A stretch of DNA of 14,933 bases from NCBI GenBank assembly GCA_937925455.1, contig CALEWF010000208.1, forward strand, positions 1-14,933, given 5' to 3'. The translations under genes and the position numbers were made by a program. The notes beneath the pieces are model-generated. The model did no database searches. It was not told the DNA's origin and worked only from the letters and a program-made list of their open reading frames with translations. Of this stretch, positions 1 through 8,315 are shown one piece after another. Positions within the stretch are counted from its first letter, which is position 1. Every line of letters begins with the position of its first letter. Source of the stretch: an uncultured Flavobacteriales bacterium. GTDB taxonomy: Bacteria > Bacteroidota > Bacteroidia > CAIKAF01.

Positions 1-51
1 GGGAATAATATATCCAAGCAGATATTTAATTTCACTCCATACTTTACGCAT
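1..51 (-). CDS. N-terminal fragment of an unidentified protein, runs off the left edge
   Basis: On the minus strand an ATG at 51 opens a frame that stays open to the window edge, giving 17 codons that read MRKVWSEIKYLLGYIIP. The fragment is too short to assign to a family; the hydrophobic LLGYIIP stretch could be the start of a membrane segment. Support comes from context. A perfect TAnnTTTG box (TATATTTG on the minus strand, 73-80) lies 21 bases upstream of the ATG, and the frame is divergent from a TetR-type regulator, a common place for that regulator's target gene. It may be a transporter or a lipid enzyme, but nothing in 17 residues decides this. Confidence 0.5.
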   Translation of the reverse strand, partial: MRKVWSEIKYLLGYIIP

Positions 52-54
52 AAG

Positions 55-125
55 ATTGTAAACTTTTAATTACAAATATACAAAATGAAACCAACTTTGT
101 AAACTAAAATATAATAAATAGTTTA
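55..125. promoter_or_regulatory. Divergent control region with TetR-operator-like half-sites and a minus-strand promoter box
   Basis: The space between the left-edge gene and the TetR gene holds several related short repeats. TTGTAAACT occurs twice in direct orientation (56-64 and 97-105). TTGTAA (56-61) pairs with TTACAA (70-75) as an inverted repeat with an 8-base spacer. TAAACTA (100-106) pairs with TAGTTTA (119-125) across 12 bases, ending just before the TetR start codon. The minus-strand box TATATTTG (73-80) matches the Bacteroidota -7 consensus TAnnTTTG and overlaps one half-site. TetR-family proteins usually bind short palindromes in such divergent regions, so autoregulation plus control of the left gene is inferred. 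The region is very AT-rich, so some of the symmetry could be chance. Confidence 0.4.
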
Positions 126-127
126 TT

Positions 128-775
128 ATGGGTCGCAAACCAATCTTAAAGTACAGAAAAAGAGACGATTCAATTACCCAAGGCTGGATTGAAAAAATTC
201 TACCACATTTTCAGCAGCATGGATTTAGAAAATTCCGCATGGATGAGATAGTGCAATTAGTTGGGGTAAGCAAAGCCACCTTTTATAAATATTTTTCATC
301 ACGCGAAAAACTGCTGGATGGTATTATTTCACATAAATTAAATGAAATCGCACAATTCAGGGAAGTCTTGTTCAATCAAGAGCAAACCTATTATGAACGC
401 TATCATAATGCCATTCGGGTTTCATCACAAGCCATGTCGCAAATTTCAGGGAAATTCTTAGAAGACATACGGCATGTATATCCTGAGAAATGGAAAGCAG
501 TAGAAGAATTTAAAAACTATGCTGTTTCAGTATTGGAAGAATTTTATCAAGAAGGTAACCGCAATGGGTATTTATTAAACATTCATCCAAGAATTATGGC
601 AGTAAATGATCATTTATTTTTTACACAAATGACCGACCCGGAATTTCTTCAAAAAACTGGATTAAGTTTGCAAGAAATGTTTGATCATTACTTCCGGATG
701 AAGAATGAAGGCGTAATTAGACATCGTGATAAATTTGAAGAGGTAATTCTAAAATATCAGCACACCATATCTTGA
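128..775 (+). CDS. TetR/AcrR-family transcriptional regulator
   Basis: This 215-residue protein has the usual TetR length. Its N-terminal DNA-binding domain spans about residues 15-66; the helix-turn-helix is visible in the stretch MDEIVQLVGVSKATFYKYFS (residues 38-57), ending with the TFYKYF signature and REKLL typical of the family. The remaining 150 residues are helical ligand-binding sequence with no recognisable specificity. Such proteins act as dimeric repressors released by a small ligand, often controlling efflux or lipid genes. The ATG at 128 is supported by the N-terminal basic stretch preceding the domain. The gene is divergent from the left-edge fragment, its likely target, and ends 2 bases from the convergent gene at 778. 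The ligand and the regulon are unknown. Family call is firm. Confidence 0.9.
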   Translation: MGRKPILKYRKRDDSITQGWIEKILPHFQQHGFRKFRMDEIVQLVGVSKATFYKYFSSREKLLDGIISHKLNEIAQFREVLFNQEQTYYERYHNAIRVSSQAMSQISGKFLEDIRHVYPEKWKAVEEFKNYAVSVLEEFYQEGNRNGYLLNIHPRIMAVNDHLFFTQMTDPEFLQKTGLSLQEMFDHYFRMKNEGVIRHRDKFEEVILKYQHTIS

Positions 776-777
776 GA

Positions 778-2733
778 TTATTCAAACTGGATTTTTGCTT
801 TTTTCACGCCTTTTCCGACGCCCGGTAAAATTATAGGCTTTTTAGAAAGAAACATATCAGCTGTAGATTGCCACCTGCCTACTACTTGTTCATTTCCAAA
901 ATAATCAATACCCACTAATTCAAATAAAATATTATCTTCCAGATATACGTTCCATCCTTTTGAAGGAATGTATAAATCGGCCTTCCCCCTAACTATGGTA
1001 TCACTATTGGCAATAATTTCAGGCCCATGATAAAAGCGAAAATAAAATTTTTCCATATCACGGTTTTTATTAGCTGCTTCAATACGAAGATTGGGTACTT
1101 GAATCAAGGTAGGAGCTTCGTAAGTAAATGTTTGTGAATATTCACCCAACTCAACAGCTGGTTCGCGAAGTGTTGCTTTTATTTGAGCTACTACCTGAAT
1201 ACGTGGTGATGCTTGTTGCATTTTATAATAAGGAACAAAAAATACTACTTCTTTTTGTGGACGAATCAACTCAAATTTTGAAAATTCAAACCGCCTGATG
1301 GAAGTAAGAAGTTTAAGCCAGGAAGTAATATCATTGCCTTGATGATCTGTAACACGAAGTGAATAAGAAATATCCAGAGGGCTCAAGTCATCAAAATACA
1401 TTTCTGGTACCTCAATACCAATAACTAGCTTAACTCCATGTATTCCCTTTATTACAGCAGCTTCTCTTGATATCATTTGTATTTTAATATCAGACACCGG
1501 CTTCTGTAAAAACTTTACATCTGCTTTAACTTGATTAAGCAACAAGCTATATCCTTCCAAATAATATTGTACTGCCGGAAAATGGTTTGGAACAATGGCA
1601 TAATGTGGAATGAACAATCTAACAGCACTGCCTATTTCATTAGAAATTCCAATCATTCCACTGCTTACAGGAATTAAGCTGCCAGAAACAAACTTAACAA
1701 ACCGTGGCACATGGATGGAAGTAAATGTGCTATTGGTAAATATCGGACGAAGAGAAACTTGTTTTTCCGATTGGGTGGATTGTGAAATGTCTAAAAAAAT
1801 TCCAGAAACTCCTTCATAAGATGCTTCTGATACACTTAAATGTATATCCTTTATAACCGGAATGGCTACTTTGGATACAGAAATTTCTGCCTGCAGTATT
1901 TTTCCAAAAGACAAGCCTTTAAAGTTTTGCTGATATTCACCAGGGCTATGTTGAATAATATATTCCCCGATTAGTTCGTCGGTAGAAAAATCATCATTAT
2001 CTACAATAGATAATTTTACCGGATCCCTATCAGAAATACGAAATGAGGCGGTGCCTTTTTTGGCAGAAAACTCATTGGTAGCTTCTTCTGATTCAAACAC
2101 ATATTCATTCCCCACTTGAATATTCCAAACAATATCAGGTCTTCCCTTTCCAGATTTGGAATTACCACTTAAGAAAAGACCCAGGAAGGGGATTTTTTTC
2201 CCGGCTTCATCATATTCCCCTATTTGGGCATCTGCTTTTTCTAAATCTACTTTCATTACATACCCTTGAGGGATTTGTATGGTGGCTGATTGCGTAGCTA
2301 TGGGTGATGAAACTATTCTTTTATAACGATCGCATACAACCAGGTTAAAGGTATAGTTATTTAATCCCGGCTCCTCCAAGATTCTTCGATACGGAATAAA
2401 AAAATCATATTGCAACGTATGATTCTTAATGATTGGCAGACGCATATATTCCCCTTTGGGAGCAACAGTTTTATACACCTCGGGCATAAGCTGAGGTGTA
2501 TAAATCAGCCGATTATTGGCATTCCGAATTTCTGCAAAAATATACCATTGTGTGGTATCCATCTCTACGGGAATGTCTTTTAATATAATCGATGACTTTA
2601 TAATAATGCCGGATACTCCTTGTTGCTTATAATTGTCAATAATTTCAATCTTATCTACAAAAATAAACTTCTCTACCTGGGCTTGCAGATTAAAGCCACT
2701 AAGCAATAAAATAAACAGACAGTATTGACGCAT
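778..2733 (-). CDS. Secreted protein with a C2-like domain and three-fold internal repeat, function unknown
   Basis: I do not recognise a named family for this 651-residue protein. It begins with a signal peptide (residues 1 to about 18, cleavage near LQAQ). Residues about 199-288 resemble a C2 domain: an early Asp (D200) and the loop DNDDFSTDELIG (245-256), with acidic residues placed as in calcium-binding C2 loops. Around it lie three similar segments of about 100 residues. They are marked by GVSGI (39-43), GVSGI (308-312) and IHGVKL (431-436), each followed 65-72 residues later by FFIPYRRI (111-118), LFIPHYAI (373-380) and FFVPYYKM (498-505). A weaker fourth segment may occupy 545-625. The pattern suggests beta-sandwich modules exposed in the periplasm or on the surface; this is inference. 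It starts directly after the stop of the upstream lipoprotein gene (zero gap), so the two are almost certainly co-transcribed and probably act together. There is no T9SS sorting domain or lipobox. Confidence 0.75.
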   Translation of the reverse strand: MRQYCLFILLLSGFNLQAQVEKFIFVDKIEIIDNYKQQGVSGIIIKSSIILKDIPVEMDTTQWYIFAEIRNANNRLIYTPQLMPEVYKTVAPKGEYMRLPIIKNHTLQYDFFIPYRRILEEPGLNNYTFNLVVCDRYKRIVSSPIATQSATIQIPQGYVMKVDLEKADAQIGEYDEAGKKIPFLGLFLSGNSKSGKGRPDIVWNIQVGNEYVFESEEATNEFSAKKGTASFRISDRDPVKLSIVDNDDFSTDELIGEYIIQHSPGEYQQNFKGLSFGKILQAEISVSKVAIPVIKDIHLSVSEASYEGVSGIFLDISQSTQSEKQVSLRPIFTNSTFTSIHVPRFVKFVSGSLIPVSSGMIGISNEIGSAVRLFIPHYAIVPNHFPAVQYYLEGYSLLLNQVKADVKFLQKPVSDIKIQMISREAAVIKGIHGVKLVIGIEVPEMYFDDLSPLDISYSLRVTDHQGNDITSWLKLLTSIRRFEFSKFELIRPQKEVVFFVPYYKMQQASPRIQVVAQIKATLREPAVELGEYSQTFTYEAPTLIQVPNLRIEAANKNRDMEKFYFRFYHGPEIIANSDTIVRGKADLYIPSKGWNVYLEDNILFELVGIDYFGNEQVVGRWQSTADMFLSKKPIILPGVGKGVKKAKIQFE

Positions 2734-3909
2734 TTAACGAATCAAATTTTGGGTAGCCCGAAATTTATCTAACACAATATTACCAAAAGATTGTGAAGCC
2801 ATCATAATCATATCGCGTTCTGATGGAAAAGGCATTGGTTTTTGTTGTAATAATTGGAGAGAGGACTGTGATAATGCCCGATTATCTCCAGTAGCAAATC
2901 CATATTCATTACGAAAAGTAGCTGAACCAAATATCGGCTCATTGAACAAGGGTTGTCCTCCATCGGAGGGGTATATTTTCATCACCCCACGAATGTTTCC
3001 TTCTTTTAGTTGTTCTATTTTAGTAACCTTGGCTGTTACTTCTCGATAAATAATTTTTTTTATTTTATTACCTAGGCTATCCGTTCGAATGCTTCCGTCT
3101 GGGTTTTTTTCCCATTCCCATCCGTCTTCAATGGTTTTATTTTCCACAATAACGGTCTGATTGGTGCGGTCGGTACCAGCCCATGCATCGGTGATGATAA
3201 TTTCAGCAAAGTAGTGATAAACCACATTTTTTTCATCTATCCAAGTGTAGCGAACCCAATTGTTATTAAACTGCTGAATATTAATGGAACGAAGATATTG
3301 TTCTAGCTCTACCGGAATTGGCCTGGGCGACAGAAGAGTAACGGTAACCAATACGCGGGTAAATGAAGCTTCGTAAGCCAATTGTGTATTAAGCTGAAGA
3401 TCGGGTATGGAAGGATTATACCCGGCAGCCCGCAGTAAATATTGGTAGGCTTGTCTTGCAGAAAAACGATCGCCTTTTTGTAAATAGCGTAATCCTTCCT
3501 CATAAAAATTTTGAGCTGCTTTTTCGCGTGAATTTGCCATTTCTAAAGAATAATCACGAAATTCAAATTCAACATTTGTTAGCGGATTGGTAGGATGTAG
3601 GGTAGGCAATGTTTTAATAATTTGTTGCCGTTGTTCCAAGCGGCGATAAAGCTGATAAATTCTTTCCCAATTGCGGTCATTATTTTCTCGCTGTAAAGTC
3701 TGAATTGCATACAAATCATCTTCATTGGCCATGCGATAAGCATCTACTATGATATCTATGTGCTTTTGATCTGAAGGATTTTTTCGAAGTTTTCGGGCAG
3801 AAATCTCAATGGCCTTGTCATATTGTTGCTTTTCAAAATGCCGGCGTGCAGAACTGCAGGACAAAAACAACAGGCTCACAAGGAGAAAAAAAAGTATTCG
3901 GTTTTTCAT
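2734..3909 (-). CDS. TPR-like lipoprotein, function unknown
   Basis: The ATG at 3909 is preferred over the in-frame one at 3933, because it places a lipoprotein signal at the N-terminus: MKNR, a hydrophobic run, then the lipobox LFLSC with Cys at residue 18 of a 391-residue product. The residues after Cys are SSAR, without an Asp at +2. The segment following it (HFEKQQYDKAIEISARKLRKNP) is a TPR-like helix pair, and a second TPR-like stretch is NFYEEGLRYLQKGDRFSARQAYQYL, about 125 residues from the start. The second half is mixed and probably beta-rich, with no recognised domain. The protein is expected to be anchored to the inner or outer membrane as an assembly or scaffold factor; that role is inferred. 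It is the first gene of a two-gene unit with the C2-like secreted protein. Lipoprotein call is strong, TPR call moderate, function unknown. Confidence 0.8.
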   Translation of the reverse strand: MKNRILFFLLVSLLFLSCSSARRHFEKQQYDKAIEISARKLRKNPSDQKHIDIIVDAYRMANEDDLYAIQTLQRENNDRNWERIYQLYRRLEQRQQIIKTLPTLHPTNPLTNVEFEFRDYSLEMANSREKAAQNFYEEGLRYLQKGDRFSARQAYQYLLRAAGYNPSIPDLQLNTQLAYEASFTRVLVTVTLLSPRPIPVELEQYLRSINIQQFNNNWVRYTWIDEKNVVYHYFAEIIITDAWAGTDRTNQTVIVENKTIEDGWEWEKNPDGSIRTDSLGNKIKKIIYREVTAKVTKIEQLKEGNIRGVMKIYPSDGGQPLFNEPIFGSATFRNEYGFATGDNRALSQSSLQLLQQKPMPFPSERDMIMMASQSFGNIVLDKFRATQNLIR

Positions 3910-4012
3910 GGCTACCAAAATTAACATTTCCAACTAAGGAATTTCAAAAGCAATGCCATAATTTACAGACAAATAAACACAGCTTAATGATGCGTTGTAC
4001 AAATTCGCATGG

Positions 4013-4039
4013 TTTGTTGGGCAAGAAAATGTATATTTG
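4013..4039 (+). promoter_or_regulatory. Candidate Bacteroidota-type promoter of the desaturase unit
   Basis: TATATTTG at 4032-4039 is a perfect match to the -7 consensus TAnnTTTG. A TTTG at 4013-4016 could serve as the -33 element, but the 15-base spacing is shorter than usual. The box ends 16 bases before the desaturase ATG, implying a very short leader. Confidence 0.5.
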
Positions 4040-4055
4040 ACTGTTATTTTTTTGT

Positions 4056-5126
4056 ATGATTAGCAACGGACACATTACCATTACCGATCCAGTTTTTGTT
4101 AAAAAGGAAAATTATAATGCATTGGAACGATTTTTCCTGAAATACATTAATGATGAAAGAGATTTGCCATTTGTAAAGCTCTCTATTCTTTTAATGCTTA
4201 TTTTTCCTCCACTCGCCCTTTGGTTGTTTATTGATTTTAATTGGTGGGTAGCCGCTGTGTATTTATTTCTGAATTGGGCCATTTTTTTAGGCCCGTTTAT
4301 TTTGATGTTGCACAACACCTCTCACCGATCTTTATTTAAGCACAAATACAAGGTATTCAATAATATTATACCCTGGTTTATTGGCCCGTTTTTTGGCGAA
4401 TCGCCCGAAACCTACTTTGCACATCATGTGGCCATGCATCATCCGGAAAACAACATGGAAGAAGACCTGAGCACCACTATGCCTTATCGTAGAGACAGCA
4501 TACGTGGATTTACTCTGTATTTTCTGGAATTCTTTTTTACAACCATTGGGCAATTAAGCAATTATTTATGGCGCAAAAACCGCAAACCCATTATGTGGAA
4601 AATGATTATCGGCGAATTATCTTATATTGCCATGTGCGTTGGGTTGAGTTTTGTAAATTTTGAAGCCACCTTAGTAACACTCATACTTCCATTGTTTTTT
4701 ACCCGCTTAATGATGATGGCTGGAAACTGGGCACAACATGCTTTTGTAGATGCTTCCTCACCGGGCAATCCTTATCGAAACAGCATAACATGCATTAATA
4801 CACCTTACAACAAAAAAAGCTGGAATGACGGGTATCACATCAGTCATCATGAACGTGCCAATCGCCATTGGACACAACATCCGCAAGAATTACTCGACAA
4901 AATTGACACATATATTAAAGAAGAAGCCATCGTTTTTCAAAAAATTGATTTTACCACGGTTTGGTTATTTTTAATGCTAAAGCGTTATGATTGGCTGGCG
5001 AAGCATTATGTTCAATTAGACCCAAACAACATTAAAAGCAAAGAAGAAATTATAGCTTTATTAAAACAGCGTACCCGCCCTATTAAAAACCGGGAATATG
5101 TTAATGCAACTGTATTTGCATCATGA
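4056..5126 (+). CDS. Membrane fatty acid desaturase / di-iron hydroxylase family
   Basis: This 356-residue integral membrane protein carries the histidine clusters of the fatty acid desaturase superfamily that bind a di-iron centre: HNTSH (86-90), HHVAMHH (123-129) and HISHH (261-265). An extra His in NWAQHAF (H228) may be a further ligand. Hydrophobic segments lie at about residues 40-85, 105-113, 152-165 and 185-222. Such enzymes use oxygen and an electron donor to introduce a double bond or hydroxyl into acyl or other lipid substrates at the membrane; regiochemistry and substrate cannot be read from sequence. The first box is HxxxH rather than HxxxxH. The gene overlaps the following RidA gene by four bases (ATGA), so the two are probably translationally coupled. 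A related hydroxylase acting on a non-fatty-acid substrate is possible. Confidence 0.88.
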   Translation: MISNGHITITDPVFVKKENYNALERFFLKYINDERDLPFVKLSILLMLIFPPLALWLFIDFNWWVAAVYLFLNWAIFLGPFILMLHNTSHRSLFKHKYKVFNNIIPWFIGPFFGESPETYFAHHVAMHHPENNMEEDLSTTMPYRRDSIRGFTLYFLEFFFTTIGQLSNYLWRKNRKPIMWKMIIGELSYIAMCVGLSFVNFEATLVTLILPLFFTRLMMMAGNWAQHAFVDASSPGNPYRNSITCINTPYNKKSWNDGYHISHHERANRHWTQHPQELLDKIDTYIKEEAIVFQKIDFTTVWLFLMLKRYDWLAKHYVQLDPNNIKSKEEIIALLKQRTRPIKNREYVNATVFAS

Positions 5127-5557
5127 GTGAAAAGTCTATCATTGAATCATCGAAAGCCCCTGAACCGGTAGGCCTTTATCCGCATGCTCGCAGAGTGGGC
5201 GATTTTATTTATTTTTCAGGTATTGGTCCCCGCGAACGGGGATTAAAAAAAATACCGGGTGTAGAACTGGACGAAAACGGCAACATCGTTTCATATGATA
5301 TTGCCACACAGTGTCATTCGGTATTTAAAAACTTACAATATGTAGTAGAAGACGCTGGTGCTAAATGGGAAGACATTGTAGATATAACCGTTTTTCTAAC
5401 TAACATGAAAGACGACTTTAAAACCTACAATGCCATTTATGCCGAGTATTTTAAAAATAATCTACCATGCAGAACGACTATTGAAATAAAGTCGCTACCC
5501 ACGCCCATTGCTATAGAAGTAAAAGCAATTGCTTACGTTGGAAATAAATACGCTTAA
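5123..5557 (+). CDS. RidA (YjgF/YER057c/UK114) family deaminase, aminomuconate-deaminase-like
   Basis: At 144 residues this is a typical single-domain RidA protein, which forms trimers with active sites at subunit interfaces and hydrolyses reactive enamine/imine compounds. The catalytic arginine is in place: PCRTTIEIKSLP (116-126) has R117, and the carboxylate expected 15 residues later is E132. The insert-bearing N-terminal half (SKAPEPVGLYPHARRVGDF, then SGIGPRERG and an extended loop to about residue 58) looks more like the 2-aminomuconate deaminase branch than the housekeeping RidA branch; that is recalled resemblance, not a search result. In that branch the enzymes work in tryptophan or aminobenzoate breakdown, but no other pathway gene is visible here. 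The start ATG lies within the desaturase stop (ATGA). It ends 2 bases from the convergent kinase gene. Confidence 0.88.
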   Translation: MSEKSIIESSKAPEPVGLYPHARRVGDFIYFSGIGPRERGLKKIPGVELDENGNIVSYDIATQCHSVFKNLQYVVEDAGAKWEDIVDITVFLTNMKDDFKTYNAIYAEYFKNNLPCRTTIEIKSLPTPIAIEVKAIAYVGNKYA

Positions 5558-5559
5558 TT

Positions 5560-6483
5560 TTATACCAGGTCTATATCAAACTGAACCAAATCAACAAACT
5601 CCTGAACCCGTTCATCCAGCTCTTGTTGGGTAAGTTCTGAAATGCGTTCGATTCCAAACTTTTCTACACAAAAAGAAGCAATGGCAGAGCCATAGATTAC
5701 AGCACGCTTCATGTTATCAAAACTCAAGTCACGGGTTCCGGCTAAATATCCAATAAATCCACCGGCAAAACTGTCTCCAGCACCTGTAGGATCAAATACT
5801 TCTTCTATGGGTAATGCAGGTGCAAAAAACAATTGATTTTGATGAAACAATAAGGCCCCATTTTCACCTTTTTTTATTACTAAAAATTTAGGACCCATAC
5901 CCATAATCTTTCTGGCAGCTTTAACAAGCGAATATTCTCTGGTAAGCTGGCGGGCTTCTTCATCATTTACCGTTAATACATCCACATGCTTCAATACCAC
6001 CATCAAATCATCCCATGCTGTGTCCATCCAAAAATTCATGGTATCCATCATCACCAGCTTGGGCCGCTTATTCATTTGATCAAGTACTTTTTTCTGCAAT
6101 CTGGGCATTAAGTTGCCTAGCATCAAGAATTCCGTATTTCTATAACTTTCAGGAACTACAGGGTCGAATGTTGCAAGCACATTGAGTTGTGTATCGAGGG
6201 TATCGCGGCTGTTCATATCAATATGATAACGGCCAGCCCAAAAGAATGATTTCTCACCCTGCTTTATTTGTAAGCCTTCTAAGTCAATGTCCCGTTTTTT
6301 AAACTGCTCAATACCCGCCGGTGGAAAATCATCGCCAATCACTGACACCAAACGAATGTCTTTATGAAAGAATGAAGCTGCCAATGCAAAATGCGTTGCC
6401 GATCCGCCAATGATGCGTTCTGCTTTACCAAATGGGGTTTCAATGGTATCTAAGGCTACGGTGCCAACAACTAATAAACTCAT
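5560..6483 (-). CDS. PfkB-family carbohydrate/nucleoside kinase
   Basis: The ATG at 6483 gives a 307-residue protein beginning MSLLVVGTVALDTIETPFG, the normal ribokinase-fold start; an upstream in-frame start at 6546 would add 21 residues not seen in the family. Visible motifs are the N-terminal glycine signature GGSATHFALAASFF (26-39 of this product) and the C-terminal PfkB signature DPTGAGDSFAGGF (231-243), including the catalytic base Asp237 and the anion hole GAGD. The lid segment and the VNDEEARQL region before it are also typical. The enzyme transfers phosphate from ATP to a hydroxymethyl group of a sugar or nucleoside; the substrate is not determinable by eye. It lies 89 bases after recJ on the same strand, so it may be the third gene of that operon or have its own start. 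No strong promoter box is visible. Confidence 0.88.
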   Translation of the reverse strand: MSLLVVGTVALDTIETPFGKAERIIGGSATHFALAASFFHKDIRLVSVIGDDFPPAGIEQFKKRDIDLEGLQIKQGEKSFFWAGRYHIDMNSRDTLDTQLNVLATFDPVVPESYRNTEFLMLGNLMPRLQKKVLDQMNKRPKLVMMDTMNFWMDTAWDDLMVVLKHVDVLTVNDEEARQLTREYSLVKAARKIMGMGPKFLVIKKGENGALLFHQNQLFFAPALPIEEVFDPTGAGDSFAGGFIGYLAGTRDLSFDNMKRAVIYGSAIASFCVEKFGIERISELTQQELDERVQEFVDLVQFDIDLV

Positions 6484-6572
6484 GATAATGGAAGATTTTT
6501 TGCGAAAATAGAGATATCCTGACAGAGAAAAAGGAAGAACTCTCAATATTTTTAAAAATTCTATCGGTAAAG

Positions 6573-8315
6573 TTATTGATAGACCAGATCGGAGAGGTCA
6601 TCAAAGCGAATGTCTTTTATGTCTAATTCCAGTGAAGTTTTTCCATTCCAAACATTTTGTCGGATATTACACACCACATGAAATTCAGCCCCGGAAGCTA
6701 TTCGCTGAAAATGATGCCCTTGCTTAAAAGCAATAGCTCCAAAGGTTAATTCCTGACGAGACGGATGACTTACATACATTTTCAAATGGTTTTCACCTAC
6801 GATCCGTGTCCATTGATTGGCGACAAGGTTTCGTATTAAGAATACCGGATCCATATTTCCTGGCCCAAAAGGTGCAAATTGACTAATTACTTTAAAGAAA
6901 TTAGGAGTAATCTGTTCCAGTGTTATTTCTTCATCAATTTCAATTTCAGGCACCCGCCATTCGGTCGGCCAGGTTTGGTTTACTACCTGATCAAAGCGTT
7001 TTCTGAAATTTTCTACATTTTCCAGCGCTAAGGTAACACCGGCTGCATGCATGTGTCCACCATAATTTTCCAACAAATCAGCACAGGCTTCGATGGCAGC
7101 ATGCACATCAAACCCTTTTACAGAGCGGGCGGACCCGGTTGCCTTTCCGTTGCTTTCCGTTAAAACAATCGTAGGTTTGTAATGCTTTTCAATTACTCTT
7201 GATGCTACAATACCCACTACCCCTTTGTGCCATTCCGGATGAAATAATACATGCGATGAGGCTTGCTGAAAAAATTCATTTTCTTCAATCATCAAAAGTG
7301 CCTGTTCTGTAATTTTTTTGTCGAGTTCTCTACGAGCCGCATTGTTATCGTTTAGCTGCTTCAGCATGGCCGGTATTTCCGGGTCACCCGGTTGCGACAG
7401 CAATAAATTTACTGCACCTTCACCATGTTGAATGCGTCCTGCGGCATTAATTCGCGGACCAATGATAAATACCACATCTTCTACAGTAAAATCACGCTCC
7501 AGCGAAGCAAACTTTCGAATGGCATCAATTCCAGGCCGCGGACTTGTATTGATGAGCTGTAATCCAAAATAAACTAACACCCTGTTTTCGCCGGTTAACG
7601 GGACAATATCGCTGCACGTACTTACGGCTACTAAATCTAAATAAGCAAATAATTTTTCTGCAGAAATATTTAACGGGACAGATAACGCTTGCAAAAGTTT
7701 AAAGCCAACACCACAGCCAGATAATTCCTTGTATGGATATTTGCATCCGCTTTGCTTGGGATTAAGAATAGCTATGGCCTGAGGCAAATTGCTTTCATCG
7801 GGCAAATGATGATCGCATATTATAAAATCAATGCCAAGGTTTGCCGCATAAGCAACTTTATCAGGCGATTTAATACCGCAATCTAATGATATAATAAGTT
7901 TAAATTCGTTATTTGCTGCATAATCAATCCCCTGAAATGATACGCCATATCCTTCGGTATATCGATCGGGCACATAAAATCCTACAGCATCATATTTCAG
8001 TTCATCACGAAAAAAAGAAACCATCATGGCAACTGCCGTGATTCCATCTACATCATAATCGCCCAAAAAAAGTATTTTTTGATGTTGCTGAATTGCCAGT
8101 AAAACCCTGCTTACAGCCTTATTCATATCTTTCATTAACAGGGGATTATGTAATTGTGTCAATTGGGGCCTGAAAAAATTTTTAGCTTCATCAAAATTAT
8201 TTATGCCGCGTTTTATCAATAACGAAGCTACCGGCAAACTCACATTGATATTGAAAGCAAGCTGATGAACCTCAGCACTTGAGAGTTTAGTTTTTATAAT
8301 CCACCGCTTATGCAT
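6573..8315 (-). CDS. recJ: Single-stranded-DNA-specific exonuclease RecJ
   Basis: The 580-residue protein has RecJ length and the DHH/DHHA1 architecture. Using the ATG at 8315, the metal-binding motifs are GDYDVDG (85-91), DCG (145-147) and DHH (168-170), followed by the NAAGRIQHGEG segment, and GGHMHAAG of the DHHA1 domain (419-426). An OB-fold-like C-terminal region follows. RecJ degrades single-stranded DNA 5' to 3' in recombinational repair, mismatch repair and base excision repair. A TTG nine bases upstream (8324) is in frame, but the ATG is preferred. The start overlaps the end of crcB by 8 bases, so the two genes are coupled in one transcript. All catalytic motifs are intact. Confidence 0.95.
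   Translation of the reverse strand: MHKRWIIKTKLSSAEVHQLAFNINVSLPVASLLIKRGINNFDEAKNFFRPQLTQLHNPLLMKDMNKAVSRVLLAIQQHQKILFLGDYDVDGITAVAMMVSFFRDELKYDAVGFYVPDRYTEGYGVSFQGIDYAANNEFKLIISLDCGIKSPDKVAYAANLGIDFIICDHHLPDESNLPQAIAILNPKQSGCKYPYKELSGCGVGFKLLQALSVPLNISAEKLFAYLDLVAVSTCSDIVPLTGENRVLVYFGLQLINTSPRPGIDAIRKFASLERDFTVEDVVFIIGPRINAAGRIQHGEGAVNLLLSQPGDPEIPAMLKQLNDNNAARRELDKKITEQALLMIEENEFFQQASSHVLFHPEWHKGVVGIVASRVIEKHYKPTIVLTESNGKATGSARSVKGFDVHAAIEACADLLENYGGHMHAAGVTLALENVENFRKRFDQVVNQTWPTEWRVPEIEIDEEITLEQITPNFFKVISQFAPFGPGNMDPVFLIRNLVANQWTRIVGENHLKMYVSHPSRQELTFGAIAFKQGHHFQRIASGAEFHVVCNIRQNVWNGKTSLELDIKDIRFDDLSDLVYQ

Noticed and set aside
3916..3923. TAATTTTG on the minus strand as a promoter box for the lipoprotein gene
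   Set aside because: It matches TAnnTTTG but lies only 6 bases before the chosen ATG, leaving no room for a leader; the match is likely chance in AT-rich sequence.
3846..4040. Plus-strand open frame of 64 codons
   Set aside because: It overlaps the lipoprotein start and its signal peptide on the other strand, has no protein-like features and no start context.
6548..6559. ATTTTTAAAAAT palindrome between recJ and the kinase as a terminator
   Set aside because: It is all A/T with no loop and no stable stem, so it is not a convincing terminator.
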